64,000 nt of DNA from Actinomycetes bacterium (GTDB taxonomy: Bacteria > Actinomycetota > Actinomycetes > Actinomycetales > Dermatophilaceae), in NCBI GenBank assembly GCA_023420415.1, contig JAEZWF010000033.1:124001-188000 (forward strand), in the 5' to 3' direction. The translations under genes and the position numbers were made by a program. Below are positions 34,080 to 43,286 of this stretch, in pieces. The notes under the pieces are model-generated. The model saw only the letters and a program-made list of their open reading frames with translations. It did no database searches and was not told where the DNA came from. Position 1 is the first letter of the stretch. Each line of letters begins with the position of its first letter.

Positions 34080-35657
34080 ATGAGCACGCCCAACAACCCG
34101 TTCGACCCTGCCCAGCCCGAACAGCCGACGCAGCCCGCACAGCCGCAGAGCCCGCTGCCCGAGGGGGCGCTCGCCGACGGCCAGCCCGAGGCCAAGCCCA
34201 AGGGCCGGCGTGGTGCCGTCATCAGCGGAGTCGTCGCCACTGTGGCGCTGCTCGGTGGCGGTGGCGCCATCGCGGCATACTCCGCCCTCAGCGGCGGGGG
34301 CGCCCAGCCGGAGTCGGTGTTTCCGTCGACGACGGTCGCGTTCGCCAAGGTCGACCTCGACCCGTCGGCCGGGCAGAAGGTCGACGCGATCCGGTTCATC
34401 CGCAAGTTCCCCGACGCGCAGGCGAAGGTCAAGGAGGACTCCGACCTGCGCAAGGTCGTGTTCGACGCGATCAAGGACCAGGGCGGGCTGAAGGACGTCG
34501 ACTACGCCAAGGACGTGGAGCCGTGGCTGGGTGAGCGGGCGGCGTTCGGTGCGGTGCCCGGCGCCAAGGGGGAGGACCCGGTGCCGGTGCTGGCGCTGGC
34601 CGTCAAGGACAAGGGCGAGGCCGAGAAGAGCCTGCCGAAGCTGGCCAAGGCGATGGACGGCGGCGAGTGCCGGGTCGTCGAGGACTTCGCGCTGTGCGCC
34701 GAGAAGAAGGACCAGCTCGACTCGTTCGTGTCGGCGACGCAGAAGGCCACGCTCGCGGACTCGGACAACTTCAAGACCGACCTGGGCGACCTGGGCGAGA
34801 CCGGCATCATCACCGCGTGGGGTGACTCCGCGAAGTTCGCTGACCTGGCCAAGGAGGCCGGGCAGTCGGCGGCCGCGCCGGGCTTCCTGTCCGGCCTCAC
34901 GGGTGGGACGGGGTCGGTGCAGGATGCCGGCCGGTTCGCGATGGCGTTGCGGTTCGACGGCCCCAACCTCGAGCTGGCTGGTCACGTCAACGACGCCAAG
35001 ACCTCCTTCGTCGGGTCGGCGAATGCCAGGTCGATCGCCGAGCTGCCCAAGGGCACGCTCGCGGCGGTCACCGTCGCCAACGCCGGCGAGCAGCTCAAGA
35101 CCGCGTGGCCGCAGCTGGAGTCGACGATCAAGGAGACCGCCGGCGAGCAGCAGTTCACCGACGGGGTGGCCGAGGCGGAGCAGGCGCTGGGCATCAGCAT
35201 CCCCGACGACATCGTCAAGGCGCTGGGGTCGCAGTTCTCGATCGCGTTCGGCGGCATGGGCGCCGACAACAGCGAGATCAAGGTCGGCCTCGTCACCGAC
35301 GGTGACAAGGCGGTGCTGCAGAAGCTGAGCGACGCCGCCGGCCAGGGCATGGGTGCGGGTGGCCTCACGCTCAAGGGCGCCGACAAGAACACCGCGGTCG
35401 CGCTGTCCGACAGCTGGGCCACCGAGCTCACCAACACCCACGGCCTGGGTGACAGCAAGGGCTTCAAGGACGCGGTCAAGGACGTCGACAGCTCGCGGGT
35501 CGCGGCCTACGTCGACATCGCCGGGGTGCTGGCGGCGTTCAAGGACGAGGTGCCGGCAGACGTCAGCAAGAACCTCGGACAGTTCTCCGCGCTGGGGATG
35601 ACGGTGTCCGGTGAGGGCAAGTCCGGCGACTTCGCCCTGCGGCTGACCACCAAGTAG
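34080..35657 (+). CDS. DUF3352 membrane-anchored protein
   Basis: 525 residues from ATG 34080, with GGGGGGAACCCGC before it. A Pro/Gln-rich cytoplasmic N-terminus (NPFDPAQPEQPTQPAQPQ) is followed by one helix (about 47-68) and a large extracytoplasmic domain of about 450 residues. The DUF3352 pattern is seen in PESVFPSTTVAFAKVDLDPSAGQ and in repeated two-domain segments near 240-500. This family is widespread in actinobacteria and of unknown function. It stands alone after the ribosomal operon. Confidence 0.85.
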   Translation: MSTPNNPFDPAQPEQPTQPAQPQSPLPEGALADGQPEAKPKGRRGAVISGVVATVALLGGGGAIAAYSALSGGGAQPESVFPSTTVAFAKVDLDPSAGQKVDAIRFIRKFPDAQAKVKEDSDLRKVVFDAIKDQGGLKDVDYAKDVEPWLGERAAFGAVPGAKGEDPVPVLALAVKDKGEAEKSLPKLAKAMDGGECRVVEDFALCAEKKDQLDSFVSATQKATLADSDNFKTDLGDLGETGIITAWGDSAKFADLAKEAGQSAAAPGFLSGLTGGTGSVQDAGRFAMALRFDGPNLELAGHVNDAKTSFVGSANARSIAELPKGTLAAVTVANAGEQLKTAWPQLESTIKETAGEQQFTDGVAEAEQALGISIPDDIVKALGSQFSIAFGGMGADNSEIKVGLVTDGDKAVLQKLSDAAGQGMGAGGLTLKGADKNTAVALSDSWATELTNTHGLGDSKGFKDAVKDVDSSRVAAYVDIAGVLAAFKDEVPADVSKNLGQFSALGMTVSGEGKSGDFALRLTTK

Positions 35658-35750
35658 CCGCCGTAGCCGCCGCTGCCGCCCCCTGCCGCCCCCGCCCAGT
35701 CAGCGGTCGTGGCGGGGGCGGGTCGGCGCGGGCTGCGGCACAATCAGCGC

Positions 35751-37301
35751 ATGGGTCGGCGCGTGGCAGTGGCAGCGACGGGTCCGGCCTCGGCTGACGC
35801 GGGCATGGCGGCGGCTGCCGCGGGTGGCAACGCCGTCGATGCGGCCATCGCCGCCATCGTCGCGGCCATGACCACCGAGCCGGGGATCGTGTCGCCGCTC
35901 GGGGGTGCGTTCGTCACGATCTGGCCGGCCGGCGGGGACCCGGAGGTCGTCGACGGCAACGTCGAGATGCCGGGTCGCGGGCTCCCGCGCGAACGCTTCG
36001 GCCAGGGCCTGCGCGAGATCACCACCACCTACGGTGGCGGGCTGACCCTGTATGCCGGCCACGGCTCGGTCGCGACGCCCGGCGCCTTCGCGGCCCTGGG
36101 CGTCGCCCACGACCGACACGGCTCGGCGGCGTGGACCGACGTGTTGGCACCGAGCGTGGCAGCGGCGCGGGGCGGGTACGCGGTCGGTGGCGCGGCTGCG
36201 AGCTACCTTGCGCTGACTGGGGATTCGGTCTTCGCGTGGGACCCGAACACCGCACCGCTCGTGCGCCGCGGGGACGGCAGCGCCCTGCAGGCCGGCGACA
36301 TCGCCATCAACCCCGACCTCGCCGGCACCCTCGAGCAGATCGGCACGCAGGGCGCCCGGAGCCTGTACACCGGGGACCTGGCGGCGCGGATCGCCGACGA
36401 CAGCCAAGCGCGAGGTGGGCTCGTCACCGAAGCCGACCTCGCGGCATACCGGGCGGTCGTGCGGGTCCCGGTGCGGCTCTCGGTCGGTGACTGGGACATC
36501 GCGACCAACCCGCCGCCGTCCGTCGGCGGGCCGATGCTGGCGGTCATGCTGCGCGAGCTCGCCGGAAAGCACGGGCGTGACGGCGGTGACTGGGACTGGG
36601 AGCGGGTCATCGACGTGCAGCGGCGGGTCCTGACCTACCGGGCGCGGGTGCACGACCTGTCGATGGATCTCGAGGAGGACGGCTACGCGCTGCTGGAGCA
36701 GGTCGAGCGGCACGGCCTGGTCGGGCTGCCCACGTCGTCGTCGACGGCGCACGTGTCGGCGGCCGACTCCGACGGGACGGTGTGTGCGGTCACGGCCTCG
36801 AGCGGGTACGGCTCCGGGGCGACCGTGCCCGGCACCGGGATGATGCTCAACAACTGCCTCGGCGAACCCGAGCTGAACCGGCTGGGCCTGCACGCGCTCG
36901 TCCCCGGGACGAGGCTCGCGTCGAACATGGCGCCGTCGGTGGGGCGGCGCGACGACGGCTCGGCGCTCGCGGTGGGCAGTCCGGGTGCGGACCGGATCAC
37001 CACCGCGCTCATGCAGGTGCTCGGGCGACATGCGTTGCTGGGCATGGAGATCGGTGCGGCGATCGATGCCCCCCGGGCGCACGTGCGGATCCTCGACGGG
37101 GACTCGGTGCGGGTCGACCACGAGGACGACGAGGCGATCGTGGCGGCCGCTGCCGAGCTCGGGCTGCCGACCTACTCCCACGGCCCGTTGTCGATGTTCT
37201 TCGGCGGGGTGGGGGCTGCGTGGGTGGGCGGCGACGGCTCGCTGGCGGCGGCCGGTGACCCGAGGCGTGCGGCGGCCACCCGGGTGTCGGGCCGACGCTG
37301 A
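35751..37301 (+). CDS. Gamma-glutamyltransferase family protein
   Basis: 516 residues from ATG 35751. These N-terminal nucleophile hydrolases self-cleave before a Thr, here Thr332 in SSSTAHVSAADSDG, corresponding to the TTH motif of classical enzymes with Ala in second place. GSGATVPGTGMMLNN and SNMAPSVG match the conserved small-subunit motifs. The N-terminus (AAAGGNAVDAAIAAIVAAMTTEPGI) fits the large subunit. No signal peptide, so it may be cytoplasmic; glutathione-like or mycothiol-related substrates or gamma-glutamyl peptides are possible. Confidence 0.88.
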   Translation: MGRRVAVAATGPASADAGMAAAAAGGNAVDAAIAAIVAAMTTEPGIVSPLGGAFVTIWPAGGDPEVVDGNVEMPGRGLPRERFGQGLREITTTYGGGLTLYAGHGSVATPGAFAALGVAHDRHGSAAWTDVLAPSVAAARGGYAVGGAAASYLALTGDSVFAWDPNTAPLVRRGDGSALQAGDIAINPDLAGTLEQIGTQGARSLYTGDLAARIADDSQARGGLVTEADLAAYRAVVRVPVRLSVGDWDIATNPPPSVGGPMLAVMLRELAGKHGRDGGDWDWERVIDVQRRVLTYRARVHDLSMDLEEDGYALLEQVERHGLVGLPTSSSTAHVSAADSDGTVCAVTASSGYGSGATVPGTGMMLNNCLGEPELNRLGLHALVPGTRLASNMAPSVGRRDDGSALAVGSPGADRITTALMQVLGRHALLGMEIGAAIDAPRAHVRILDGDSVRVDHEDDEAIVAAAAELGLPTYSHGPLSMFFGGVGAAWVGGDGSLAAAGDPRRAAATRVSGRR

Positions 37302-37303
37302 CT

Positions 37304-37333
37304 GCAGGAACCTCTGCTTACCAAGGTTGCTGC
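37304..37333. terminator. Hairpin between convergent genes
   Basis: GCAGGAACCT (37304-37313) pairs with AGGTTGCTGC (37324-37333) with one mismatch and a 10-nt loop, 2 bp after the gamma-glutamyltransferase stop and 20 bp before the end of the convergent MATE gene. It can serve as a bidirectional terminator. Confidence 0.5.
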
Positions 37334-37353
37334 ACACCGGGGGGAGGGGCCGG

Positions 37354-38703
37354 TCAGCGGGTGGCGCCGACGACGGCCCACCGGTCGCCACGGATGCGGC
37401 GCCAGAAGAAGAGCGCCCGGATCGCCATGAACGCCGTGAACACCAGCCACAGCACCGCCAGCGCGGCGGGCGCACCGCGCGCCAGCAGCCGGTCGCCGGC
37501 AGCGTGGACGGCGAGCACCAGCGGCAGGTAGAGCACCAGGGTCGCGGCCATCGCCTTGGCCAGCCAGGCGCCGTCGCCGGCACCGATGAGGACGCCGTCG
37601 ACCACGAAGACGTACCCGGCGAGCGGCTGCCCGATCGCGACGACGACCAGGGCCGCGGCGAGGGCCGACCGCACCGCCTCGTCGCCGGTGAACAGCCCCG
37701 GCAGGAGCGTGTGCGCCAGCAGCACCAGCCCGCCCAGGGCCGCCCCACCCCACACGCCCCAGCGCATCATGAGACCCGTCGCCGCCCGCGCTCCGGCCAC
37801 GTCACCGGCCCCGAGCGCCTTGCCGGTCAACGCCTGCGCGGCGATGGCGAGGGCGTCGAGTGCGAAGGCGAGGAAGCTCCACACCGTCATCGCGACCTGG
37901 TGCGCGGCGAGCGGCACGTCACCGAGACCGGCGGCGACCCACGTCGTCACGAGCAGGATCGCGCGCAGCGCGAGGGTGCGCACGAGCAGGGGTATGCCGG
38001 TGAGCCCGGCCGCGAGGACACGTCCCGGATGCGGGTGGAGCGAGGCGTGTGCGCGGCGGGCATGCGCGACGAGGACGACGACGAGACCGGTCGCCATACC
38101 GGTCTGGGCGATGACCGTGCCCCACGCGGATCCCGCTATGCCCCAACCGAATCCGTAGACGAAGACCAGGTTGAGGACGACGTTGGAGCCGAACCCGGCG
38201 ATCGACGCGACCAACGGCGTGCGCGTGTCCTGGAGCCCGCGCAGGACACCGTTCGCGGCCAGCGCGACGAGCATGGCGGGTATGCCGAGCGCGGAGATCC
38301 GCAGGTACGTCACGGCATACCCGATGGCGGCGTCGGAGGCGCCGAAGACCCGGCACAGGGGTTCGGCGGCCACGGCGACGACGACCGCGGTGGCGGCGCC
38401 CAGCCCGATCGCGAGCCAGGTGCCGTCGATGCCCGCCTCGAGTGCGCCCCGCTCGCTGCCTGCCCCGACCTGACGGGCGACGATCGAGGTGGTGCCGTAG
38501 GCGAGGAAGACGAAGATGTTGGCGGCCGTGATCAAGGTGGCACTGGCGACTCCGAGCCCGGCGAGCTGTGCCGTGCCGAGGTGCCCGACTATCGCGGTGT
38601 CGGCCAGCAGGAACAGCGGCTCGGCGACGAGCGCCAGGAAGGCCGGCACGGCCAGCCGCAGGATCGCCCGCGCCTGCGACGGCTCCGCTCCCGTGACCAC
38701 CAC
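37354..38703 (-). CDS. MATE family efflux transporter
   Basis: 449 residues when started at GTG 38703, the typical MATE length; the open frame runs further upstream but that part lacks hydrophobic segments. Twelve helices are predicted. The N-terminus ILRLAVPAFLALVAEPLFLLADTAIVGHLG is typical of the DinF-like branch. It exports cationic or toxic compounds using an ion gradient. MATE genes often lie between rplI and dnaB in actinobacteria, so this gene probably belongs to the ancestral neighbourhood. Confidence 0.93.
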   Translation of the reverse strand: MVVTGAEPSQARAILRLAVPAFLALVAEPLFLLADTAIVGHLGTAQLAGLGVASATLITAANIFVFLAYGTTSIVARQVGAGSERGALEAGIDGTWLAIGLGAATAVVVAVAAEPLCRVFGASDAAIGYAVTYLRISALGIPAMLVALAANGVLRGLQDTRTPLVASIAGFGSNVVLNLVFVYGFGWGIAGSAWGTVIAQTGMATGLVVVLVAHARRAHASLHPHPGRVLAAGLTGIPLLVRTLALRAILLVTTWVAAGLGDVPLAAHQVAMTVWSFLAFALDALAIAAQALTGKALGAGDVAGARAATGLMMRWGVWGGAALGGLVLLAHTLLPGLFTGDEAVRSALAAALVVVAIGQPLAGYVFVVDGVLIGAGDGAWLAKAMAATLVLYLPLVLAVHAAGDRLLARGAPAALAVLWLVFTAFMAIRALFFWRRIRGDRWAVVGATR

Positions 38704-38842
38704 GTCACCGTAGTCCGGGCGTCCCGTTCGCCGACGTGGGGCCGCAGCCCGCCGAGGTGGGCTCCCGGCTGGGATCGTCCGGCCCGCGTGCGTGCCGGCG
38801 TGAGTCGTCGCTGGTCGCGGGCGGTTGGCATGATGGCGGCTC

Positions 38843-39643
38843 GTGACGACCATCGTGTTCCTGCATGCCCACCCCGATGACGAGGCGTCGCAGACCGCCG
38901 GTGCCATGGCCCGCGCCGTGGCCGAGGGCCACCGGGTCGTGACCGTCTTCGCGACGAACGGTGACCACGGCGAGCTGCCCGCCGCGGGACTGCCCGACGG
39001 CGAGACGCTCGTGCACTGGCGCCGCCGCGAGGCGCAGGCGTCCGCGGATGCGCTGGGGGTCCAGCGGATCGCGTGGCTGGGCTACGCCGACTCGGGCATG
39101 AGCGGCTGGGAGCAGAACACCGCGGACGGCGCGTTCCACGGCGCCGACGTCGACGAGGCCGCCCGCCGCCTCGCGGACATCCTCGACGAGGAGGACGCCG
39201 ACGTCCTCGTCGGCTACGACTGGCACGGCGGCTACGGCCACCCGGACCACGTCAAGGTGCACCCGGTCGTCCACCGCGCGGCCGAGCTCGCGCGGCGGCG
39301 CCCGCGCCTGCTCGAGTCGACGATGAACCGCGATGCGGTCCGCCGCGCCTACCAGGCTGCCGTGGCCGCGGGTCAGGCCAATGAGGCATTCGACCCGGAC
39401 CAGCCGATGGACGACGGAAACCCTTTGGGCACACCGGAGTCCGAGATCACCTGGCAGGTCGACGTCAGCGGTTACCTCGCCCAGCGCCGCGCCGCGCTGG
39501 AGGCCCACCGCAGCCAGGCCACCGACATCGAGGGCATGCTCGGCGTGCCCGAGGACGTCTTCGCGATGATGTTCGGCACCGAGCACTACATCGAGCCGGG
39601 CGCAGCATCCGGGATGCGCGTGGGCTGGCCGTTCGGTGACTGA
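38843..39643 (+). CDS. PIG-L/LmbE family deacetylase (MshB/Mca-like)
   Basis: 266 residues, GTG start. The zinc motif HPDDE is at residues 10-14 (HAHPDDEASQTAGAMA), with the later histidine motif YGHPDHVKVH. Family members remove acetyl groups from GlcNAc-inositol (MshB) or cleave mycothiol conjugates (Mca). The VHWRRREAQASADALGV segment fits this group. The organism has ino1, so mycothiol metabolism is likely, but MshB, Mca and other PIG-L members cannot be told apart by eye. Confidence 0.88.
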   Translation: MTTIVFLHAHPDDEASQTAGAMARAVAEGHRVVTVFATNGDHGELPAAGLPDGETLVHWRRREAQASADALGVQRIAWLGYADSGMSGWEQNTADGAFHGADVDEAARRLADILDEEDADVLVGYDWHGGYGHPDHVKVHPVVHRAAELARRRPRLLESTMNRDAVRRAYQAAVAAGQANEAFDPDQPMDDGNPLGTPESEITWQVDVSGYLAQRRAALEAHRSQATDIEGMLGVPEDVFAMMFGTEHYIEPGAASGMRVGWPFGD

Positions 39644-40845
39644 GCCCGCCGCAGAGTCCGCCGGTCCGGCTCCGGTCAGCCCTGGTGCCCTGCTGCGCCG
39701 ACCGCAGGTGGCACGCCTGCTCCTCTCCGCCCTCGTCGGTCGCCTGCCGAACGGCATGGTGCCGCTGGCACTCGTTCTCTTCGCCCGCGACAGCGGCGAG
39801 GGGTTCGGCCGTGCGGGACTGCTCACCGCGGCCTACTCCCTGGGGTGTTGCCTCGGGGGGGCCGGCGCTCTCGCGCGCGATGGACCTGCGCGGGCAACGC
39901 GCGCCGCTCGTCGCCGGCGCGCTGGTGTCCTCCGTTTCGCTCGCGGTCCTGCCGTGGGCGCCGACGGCGGCCGCACTCCCCGTCGCCCTGGTCGCCGGCC
40001 TCGCGACCCCTCCGCTCGAGCCGGCCCTGCGCACGCTGTGGCCGTCGGTGCTGCTGCCGCGCCAGGTGCCCGCGGCGTTCGCCCTCGACGCGGCAGCCCA
40101 GGAGCTCATCTTCGTCCTCGGCCCGCTCGTCGTCCTCGCCGCGCAGCTGACCGGTGCCGGTGGCGGACTGGTCGCGGCGGGTGTCGTCGGTCTGGCCGGC
40201 GCGTGGTGGTTCACGAGCTCACGCGCGTCGACGACCTGGCGCCCGGCGGTCCACGAGGACCGGCACTGGCTGGGGCCCTTGCGCTCGCGCCCGCTCGTCG
40301 TGCTCTACGCCTCGATCCTGTTGGTGGGGTTGACGATCGGCGTCCCGGCGGTCGCGCTCGTCGCGTGGGCCGAGGCGAACGGCGGTCGCGGGCTCGCGCC
40401 CTGGCTGGTCGCCGCGAACGCCTTCGGCGCCCTCGTTGGCGGGGTCACCTACAGCCCGCGCGCCCCGCACCGTGACCCGCGACGTGACCTGCCGCTCGGG
40501 TTGGCCGTGCTGGTGGTGACGTATGCCGCGTTGTCGCTGACCCCCGCGAACCCGTGGCTCATGGCGGTGCTCACCATCGCCAGCGGGGTCGGTCTGCCGC
40601 CGGTGCTGACGTGCGTCTTCCAGCTCGTCGACCGGCTCGCCCCGGTGGGCACCACGTCGGAGGCGTTCGCGTGGCTGATCTCGGCGTTCCTCGTGGGTTC
40701 GTCGGTCGGTGCGGCCGTGGCCGGGTCGCTGTCGGACGCCGGGCACCTGGCCGCGACCTTCCTCGTCGCAGCGGCATCGTCGACGCTGGCGCTGGCGGTG
40801 GCGATGGCTGTGGTCAGAGGTGTTTCAGGGCCTCGCGTCGACTGA
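39636..40845 (+). pseudogene. MFS transporter interrupted by a single-base frameshift
   Basis: The first reading frame (39636 to about 39861) encodes an MFS N-terminus (VARLLLSALVGRLPNGMVPLALVLFARDSG ... AAYSLGCCLGG). The continuing transporter sequence (GPALSRAMDLRGQRAPLVAGALVSS onward) is in the next frame to 40845. The switch point is a run of seven G at 39855-39861; six G would restore one frame of about 403 residues. It overlaps the previous gene by 8 bp. The cause may be a true mutation, slippage-based switching, or a sequencing error. Confidence 0.85.
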
Positions 40846-41515
40846 GCCCACTGAGCCGGCCCTCGTGCTCGGTGACGAACTCGCGCACCCAGTCAGGGTC
40901 GGTGCGGGCGTGCTGCCGCAGGGACCACCCGATCGCCTTGCGCAGCCAGAAGCTCGTGTCGTCGAGGTTGGCCTCGATCACCTCGCGCAGCAGGTCGGTG
41001 TCGGTGTTCGCCTTGAAGGTGAGCTGGCTGAGGACGGCCGTGCGGCGCAGCCACAGGTCGCCGTCGGTGGCCCAGTTGCGGATGACCGGCTCGACGGTTT
41101 CCTTGTGCGCCAACAGGATCGGGCCCACCCGGTTGCCCGCAACCTCGTCCACGTGGTCCCACCAGGCCCCGGTCACCACCAGGTGTTGATAGAGCGGGAG
41201 CAGGTCGGGGTCCTGCCACGAGCGATAGGCGCGGTGCCCGGTCAGCGCCGTCGCGGCATACCTGTCCTCGCGGAAGGCGGCCGCGTCCCAGAGGTCACGC
41301 ACCGCACCCTCCCACTCGTCGCGGTCGGCGATGCGCAGCGCCGGGTCGGTGAGCACGGGGCGCAGCAGCGCCTTGAGCTCGGGGGAGGTGATGCCGCGGT
41401 AGGGCATGGCCGACTTCATGTAGGCCTGCTGCTGCGCCGCGCGCTCGGGGTCGCCGTGCTCGGCGAGCGTCGACCGGATGGTCGCGACGAGCGGGTGGGT
41501 CACGGCAGCCAGCAT
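40814..41515 (-). CDS. AlkD-like DNA alkylation repair protein
   Basis: 233 residues from ATG 41515 (GTG 41503 is an alternative). All-helical HEAT-like repeats; the AYMKSAMPYRGI N-terminus and TDGDLWLRRTAVLSQLTFK and FWLRKAIGWSLRQHARTDP segments are characteristic of the alkylation repair family that removes 3-methyl and 7-methyl purines. Its 3' end overlaps the convergent MFS gene by 32 bp. Confidence 0.92.
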   Translation of the reverse strand: MLAAVTHPLVATIRSTLAEHGDPERAAQQQAYMKSAMPYRGITSPELKALLRPVLTDPALRIADRDEWEGAVRDLWDAAAFREDRYAATALTGHRAYRSWQDPDLLPLYQHLVVTGAWWDHVDEVAGNRVGPILLAHKETVEPVIRNWATDGDLWLRRTAVLSQLTFKANTDTDLLREVIEANLDDTSFWLRKAIGWSLRQHARTDPDWVREFVTEHEGRLSGLSRREALKHL

Positions 41516-41645
41516 GGACCACCCGCGACCCACCCGCGACCCACCCCGCACATGCAACACCCGCGCTCACCTCGCCCGTCCGCGCTGCCATGTCAGCGCG
41601 GGTGGTCGAGATCAGCGCGGGTGTAGGGCCGGACGACGCGGCAGG
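41516..41645. repeat. Short reiterations between convergent-side genes
   Basis: ACCCGCGACCC is repeated twice in tandem at 41521-41542. CACCCGCGCT (41558-41567) is the inverse of AGCGCGGGTG, which occurs at 41595-41604 and again at 41614-41623. The pair can fold as the terminator of the downstream DHA2 gene on neither obvious side; no gene is present. Confidence 0.4.
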
Positions 41646-43145
41646 TCAGTCGAGCGCCGGCTCGAGGGCCTCGCCCGGCTCGGTGGCGGGCGCACCGTGG
41701 GCGCCCGCCGGGTCGACCTTGGGTGTCCGGACGGCCCAGGCGATGGCCACGGTGACCACGGCCAGCACGGCGCCGACGCCGAAGCCCCACCGGATGCCGT
41801 CGCTCATCGCGACCAGCGGAGCCGCCCCACCGGCAGCCGAGCTGGCGGCCCGGCCGGCCATGACGCTGACGACGACCGCGGTGCCCGCGGCGGCAGCGAC
41901 CTGCTGCAGCGAGCCGAGGATCGCCGAGCCGTGGGCGTAGAGGTGCGGCGGCAGGACCGACAGGCCGGAGGTGAAGACCGGCGTGAAGATCAGCGCCAGC
42001 GCCACCATGAGCACCACGTGGTCGGCGAGCACCAGCCACGGCGACGTCGTGGGCGTGACCCGGGTCAGCAGCCCCAGGGTGAGGAGCATGAGCACCGCCC
42101 CGGGCACGACCAGCCGCGGCGCACCGAACCGGTCGTACGCCCGGCCGACGACCGGCCCGAGGACACCCATCGCCAGGCCACCGGGCATGAGCAGCAGCCC
42201 GGTCATCAGCGTCGACAGCCCCAGCACGTCCTGCAGGTAGAGCGGCAGCAGGATCATCGCGCCCATCATCGCCATGAACGCGGTGCACATCAGCGTCAGC
42301 GCCACCGTGAACGGCCGGAACGTCAGCGTCCGCAGGTCGAGCAGCGGCTGGCCCGAGCGCTGCAGCGACAGCTGGCGCAGCACGAACGCGACCAGCGACA
42401 CGACACCGACGGCGGTGACGACGGCCGGCGGCACGGCGTGCGTCGCGCGCGACCCCTCACCGAGACCGGACAGCCCGTAGACGAGCGCGCCGAACCCCAC
42501 CGCCGACAGCACCACGCTGGAGCCGTCGATGCGCGAGGCCGTGGGCTCGCCGATGTCGACGAGCTCACGCAGCCCGAGCACCGTGGTCACCGCGGCGATC
42601 GGCAGCACGACGGCGAAGATGAGCCGCCACGACCCGAGCTGGAGCAGCAGGCCGGAGACGGCGGGCCCGAGCGCGGGCGCCACGGACATGGCGAGCATGA
42701 CGTTGCCCATGACCTTGCCGCGGTCCTGCGGCGCGACCAGCGTCATGAGGGTCGTCATGAGCAGCGGCATCATGACGGCGGTGCCGCTGGCCTGGATCAC
42801 GCGCGCGCCGAGCAGCACCGAGAAGGTCGGGGCCACCGTGGCGAGCGCGGTGCCGGTGAGGAACAGCCCCATCGCCAGGCCGTAGGCCGTGCGGGTGGGC
42901 ACCCGCTGGAGGAACCAGCCGGTCGCGGGGATGACGACGGCCATGGTCAGCATGAACGCGGTCGACAGCCACTGCGCGCTCGTCGCCGGGACGGCGAAGT
43001 CGCGCATGAGGCGGGGGATCGCGTTGACCATGATCGTCTCGTTGAGGATCACGACGAAGGTCGACAGCACGAGGATGCGCAGCACCAGCGTGGTGTTGAC
43101 TCCCGCGCCGTCGGGCACGCGTGGGCTTTCGGTCTGGGATGACAT
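41646..43145 (-). CDS. DHA2-type MFS multidrug exporter (EmrB/QacA family)
   Basis: 499 residues with fourteen predicted helices. The N-terminus (LVLSTFVVILNETIMVNAIPRLMRDFAV) and the motif near helix 5 (GPAVSGLLLQLGSWRLIF) are typical of this family. It exports lipophilic drugs by proton antiport. The stop region lies next to an AlkD-like gene on the same strand, but an independent promoter is likely in the 141-bp gap upstream of its start (43146-43286). No regulator is adjacent. Confidence 0.92.
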   Translation of the reverse strand: MSSQTESPRVPDGAGVNTTLVLRILVLSTFVVILNETIMVNAIPRLMRDFAVPATSAQWLSTAFMLTMAVVIPATGWFLQRVPTRTAYGLAMGLFLTGTALATVAPTFSVLLGARVIQASGTAVMMPLLMTTLMTLVAPQDRGKVMGNVMLAMSVAPALGPAVSGLLLQLGSWRLIFAVVLPIAAVTTVLGLRELVDIGEPTASRIDGSSVVLSAVGFGALVYGLSGLGEGSRATHAVPPAVVTAVGVVSLVAFVLRQLSLQRSGQPLLDLRTLTFRPFTVALTLMCTAFMAMMGAMILLPLYLQDVLGLSTLMTGLLLMPGGLAMGVLGPVVGRAYDRFGAPRLVVPGAVLMLLTLGLLTRVTPTTSPWLVLADHVVLMVALALIFTPVFTSGLSVLPPHLYAHGSAILGSLQQVAAAAGTAVVVSVMAGRAASSAAGGAAPLVAMSDGIRWGFGVGAVLAVVTVAIAWAVRTPKVDPAGAHGAPATEPGEALEPALD

Positions 43146-43286
43146 GGTGGTGGGTCCTTAGGGAGGTCGGCGGGTTCGAACGGTCAGACCGGTGTCGGTC
43201 TCGGAACTCATCGCTGCGACATGCCAGCGAGTCTGTCCACCCAGGCGACGAAGCGGCAACCGAGTTTTCGACATGGCCGGCGAAAG

